This document shows, one piece after another, positions 31,671 through 33,746 of a stretch of DNA of 33,746 bases. Position 1 is the first letter of the stretch. The number at the start of each line of letters is the position of its first letter. The stretch comes from SIG636 sp045592105 (GTDB taxonomy: Bacteria; Bacillota; Clostridia; Oscillospirales; CAG-382): NCBI GenBank assembly GCA_045592105.1, contig JAZNUB010000003.1, forward strand, positions 1 to 33,746. Direction: 5' to 3'. The notes below the pieces were generated by a model. It was not told where the DNA came from and ran no database searches. It saw nothing but the letters and a program-made list of their open reading frames with translations. The position numbers were made by a program, and so were the translations under genes.

Positions 31671-33527
31671 ATGAAGGCTATGAAAAGAACGATTTTGATG
31701 TTTTTGTGCTGTGCTTTGGTGTTTGCAGCTATGCCGTTTTCTTCGGTATTTGCAATTGAAGATTGCGGCGCGTATCTCTTTGGAAATGAGCTAAATAACA
31801 GGTACTCATACTATTGGGCAGACCCTATGTATTCGTATTTATTTTCAATTACAGGTGGGTATGTGCGCTTTCAAGCAGATATTCTAAGATATTCGGACTT
31901 GGAGAATTCAGAGCCTTTAGGAGATTCGTATCTTATAGAATATTACGATACCGAATATAAGCTTTTAAACAATAAGCTAATAAGTAAAGAGCTGCCTTTG
32001 TTTGGCGGGCTATACTTTAACGGCACTAATTATTTTCTGTTGTCAGGGCAAGCGAATAAAGAAGAAAGCGCGGAAGTGGAGTGTTTTCGCATTACTAAAT
32101 ATGACCTTGATTGGAACAGGCTCTCCAGTTGCGGGCTGTACGATTGTAACACTACCGTTCCTTTTGACGCAGGCTGTCCGCGTTTTGCTTATGATGGCGA
32201 GCTTTTGATAGTTCACACCTCGCACGAGATGTATACGCATACCGATGGGCTTAACCACCAATCAAATTACACGCTTATCGTTGACATTGAAAATATGGTG
32301 GTAACCGGTGTTGATATGGCGTATGTATCTCACTCCTTCAACCAATTTATAAAGGCGGAAGGAAACAAGTATATAACCGTTGACCACGGAGATGCATACC
32401 CGCGTTCTATAGTACTTAGAGTAATCGAAAGGGATGGTTACACCCTTAAAAGGCTAAATACCTCTACATTGTTCGAATTTGTGGGTGGTATTGGTGAAAA
32501 CTACACGGGCGCGGCAGTTGGCGGCTTTGAAATATCGCAAAGCGCGTATTTAACGGCGTTTTGTACGGTGGAGCAGAACGATAATTATAAAAAAAACAAA
32601 ACAAAAAACGTTTACCTTGCAGTAACCGATAAAACAAGCTGTGCTACCACCTTAAAGCAGATAACTACTATGCAAGAGGGCGAAACGGGGGCAGAGCCTC
32701 CTCAGCTTGTTAAGATTAACGAAAATAAGTTTTTGCTTATTTGGCAGATTGGAGATATGCTTTACTACTGCTATTTTGACGGTAACGGAAATCGGGTGGG
32801 TGAAACTAAAACCTTTGAGGGTGCAACTATGTCCGATTGCCAGCCGATAGTGGTTAACGGCAAGGCTGTTTGGTACAGCTATTACGAAAACGAAGTAACT
32901 TTTTATGAGATATCCGATAACGGCTGTAATGCAAAAATGGTAGACACAGCGCATAAATTCAAGGTGCTTTTACACGATGAAGCAGATCCGGGCAGATGTG
33001 TATGGCAGTGCGAGACATGCGGCAGAATACACGATATAACAACAGCAACCTCTATTGTTGTATACTTTAGCGAAACAGGAGGTACTTATCGCCGCGTAGG
33101 AAAAAATTTTGAATTTAAACCCGGTGCGGGCGTGCCCTTGTATTGGACGAACCTTTACGGAGCTGGTAACAAGGAGTACAAACTTGAATTAAAGGTTATT
33201 TACGGGAAAGAGGTTGTTCAATATCTTTCTTCGGACGATATGGAAATAATTTTTCCCCAAAACGGTTATTATAAATTAGTCTTTTCTCTTAAATACAACC
33301 CTTTTATATCAGTAACGTACAGAGTAAAGGTTGGCGAATGTGTAGAGCCCGGGGACGTGAACGAGGATGGCACCGTTGATAATTTAGATGCGGTAGAGAT
33401 TTTAAAGTATGATTGCGGCTTAATAGACGAGATAGCTAATGCCGATGTTAATTATGACGGTGAGGTTAATAACTTGGATGCGGCAATGATTTTAAGATAC
33501 GATGCTGGTGTTATAGACGAGTTTTAA
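31671..33527 (+). CDS. Secreted dockerin-bearing protein of unknown function
   Basis: The 618-residue protein has a Sec signal peptide (1 to about 28, ending VFA). A long body (about 30-430) has recurrent beta-strand pairs with YFNGTNYFLLSG, RFAYDGELLIVHTS and VVNGKAVWYSYYEN blocks, suggestive of a beta-propeller. A short Cys-rich module (HKFKVLLHD..CVWQCETCGRIHD, about 444-468) and a further domain follow, ending in a clean type I dockerin (561-618) with two calcium loops (DVNEDGTVDNLD and DVNYDGEVNNLD). No catalytic motif was recognised, so it may bind or recognise a substrate. The ATG is preceded by CGGAGG. The gene is visibly richer in A and T than proS, hinting at a different history. 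A terminator follows. Confidence 0.82.
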   Translation: MKAMKRTILMFLCCALVFAAMPFSSVFAIEDCGAYLFGNELNNRYSYYWADPMYSYLFSITGGYVRFQADILRYSDLENSEPLGDSYLIEYYDTEYKLLNNKLISKELPLFGGLYFNGTNYFLLSGQANKEESAEVECFRITKYDLDWNRLSSCGLYDCNTTVPFDAGCPRFAYDGELLIVHTSHEMYTHTDGLNHQSNYTLIVDIENMVVTGVDMAYVSHSFNQFIKAEGNKYITVDHGDAYPRSIVLRVIERDGYTLKRLNTSTLFEFVGGIGENYTGAAVGGFEISQSAYLTAFCTVEQNDNYKKNKTKNVYLAVTDKTSCATTLKQITTMQEGETGAEPPQLVKINENKFLLIWQIGDMLYYCYFDGNGNRVGETKTFEGATMSDCQPIVVNGKAVWYSYYENEVTFYEISDNGCNAKMVDTAHKFKVLLHDEADPGRCVWQCETCGRIHDITTATSIVVYFSETGGTYRRVGKNFEFKPGAGVPLYWTNLYGAGNKEYKLELKVIYGKEVVQYLSSDDMEIIFPQNGYYKLVFSLKYNPFISVTYRVKVGECVEPGDVNEDGTVDNLDAVEILKYDCGLIDEIANADVNYDGEVNNLDAAMILRYDAGVIDEF

Positions 33528-33553
33528 AACCGTAGCTTACGGATATAAAAAGC

Positions 33554-33591
33554 AGGGGCTTGCTTTAGTCAAATGACTTGAGCAAGCCCCT
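33554..33591 (+). terminator. Intrinsic terminator after the second dockerin gene
   Basis: An 11-bp outer stem (AGGGGCTTGCT, 33554-33564, with its complement at 33581-33591) encloses an inner AGTCA/TGACT pair. It is followed by only a short T-run on the plus strand, so it is a moderate terminator. Confidence 0.75.
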
Positions 33592-33608
33592 TTAAGCTGC
33601 ATATAAAA

Positions 33609-33746
33609 GGGTATATCCCAAATTTTGTGTAAACTCCAATCGGTGGCGTAAAATAGGGCAGAATATTATTTCTGGGGTGGTGGCATTGACACCACCTCTT
33701 AATTATAGTATTAACAGAAAATTGAATGTCTGTCAAGGGCAGCGGC
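33609..33746. mobile_element. Possible terminus of an IS256-type insertion sequence running off the right edge
   Basis: The segment GGGTATATCCCAAATTTTGTGTAAAC (first 20 bases from 33609) has the pattern of IS256-family terminal repeats, which typically end in a TTGTGTAAA-like block. The next 110 bases are non-coding and include a 7-bp stem (GGTGGTG with CACCACC, 33676-33696). No transposase frame is visible before the window ends, so the assignment rests on recall of the terminal pattern alone. Confidence 0.4.

Overview
This window looks like chromosomal DNA from an anaerobic, spore-forming member of the class Clostridia, probably a gut lineage related to Oscillospirales or Christensenellales. 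The evidence is: a Firmicutes-type str/rpo operon; a ricT-holB pair; a type II pantothenate kinase; a SleC-like spore cortex-lytic enzyme; two secreted proteins ending in type I dockerin repeats; strong AGGAGG-type ribosome binding sites; and near-consensus SigA-type promoters. Family-level placement is inference. No rRNA, tRNA or CRISPR array was seen.

Layout. Positions 1-138 hold a small element bounded by 10-bp inverted repeats. Positions 193-12127, all on the minus strand, carry rpoB-rpoC-rpsL-rpsG-fusA-tuf, with a near-consensus promoter before rpoB and a second one just before tuf. The upstream partners rplKAJL are absent, and so is the L7Ae-like gene often found between rpoC and rpsL. 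Positions 12484-17460, also minus, read holB, ricT, an MBOAT O-acyltransferase and a DHHW-family SGNH-like protein. This joins a housekeeping replication/RNA-decay pair to a cell-surface acylation pair. Facing away from holB is coaW plus a small HTH protein (17636-18828). A three-gene minus-strand cluster of very small proteins (18825-19670) follows, then a small two-helix membrane protein (19728-20222).

Positions 20223-20585 are repeat-rich. They are followed on the minus strand by the SleC-like enzyme with three peptidoglycan-binding domains and a glycoside hydrolase family 2 enzyme. On the plus strand lies an 804-residue N-acetylmuramoyl-L-alanine amidase with two GBS-Bsp-like repeats and a dockerin. 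Positions 26929-27678 are a 750-bp non-coding patch of palindromes, a 104-bp direct repeat and two almost identical terminators in opposite orientation. Next are a minus-strand surface protein with a Ser/Glu/Pro repeat stalk, one membrane anchor and a very acidic cytoplasmic tail, the divergent proS (archaeal/eukaryotic-like type), and a second dockerin protein. The right edge (from about 33609) resembles the terminus of an IS256-type element.

How it fits together. The left third is core transcription and translation. The middle is CoA synthesis, clamp loading and RNA-decay control with attached surface-polymer acylation. The right half is cell-envelope and extracellular biology: cortex lysis, wall amidase, glycan hydrolysis and dockerin-bearing secreted proteins. 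No cohesin or scaffoldin and no Csp protease is present, so the partners of the dockerin proteins and of the SleC-like enzyme must lie elsewhere.

The best candidates for undescribed biology are the translationally coupled small-protein trio at 18825-19670, the acidic-tailed stalked surface protein, and the dispersed palindromic repeat family seen in at least three intergenic regions.
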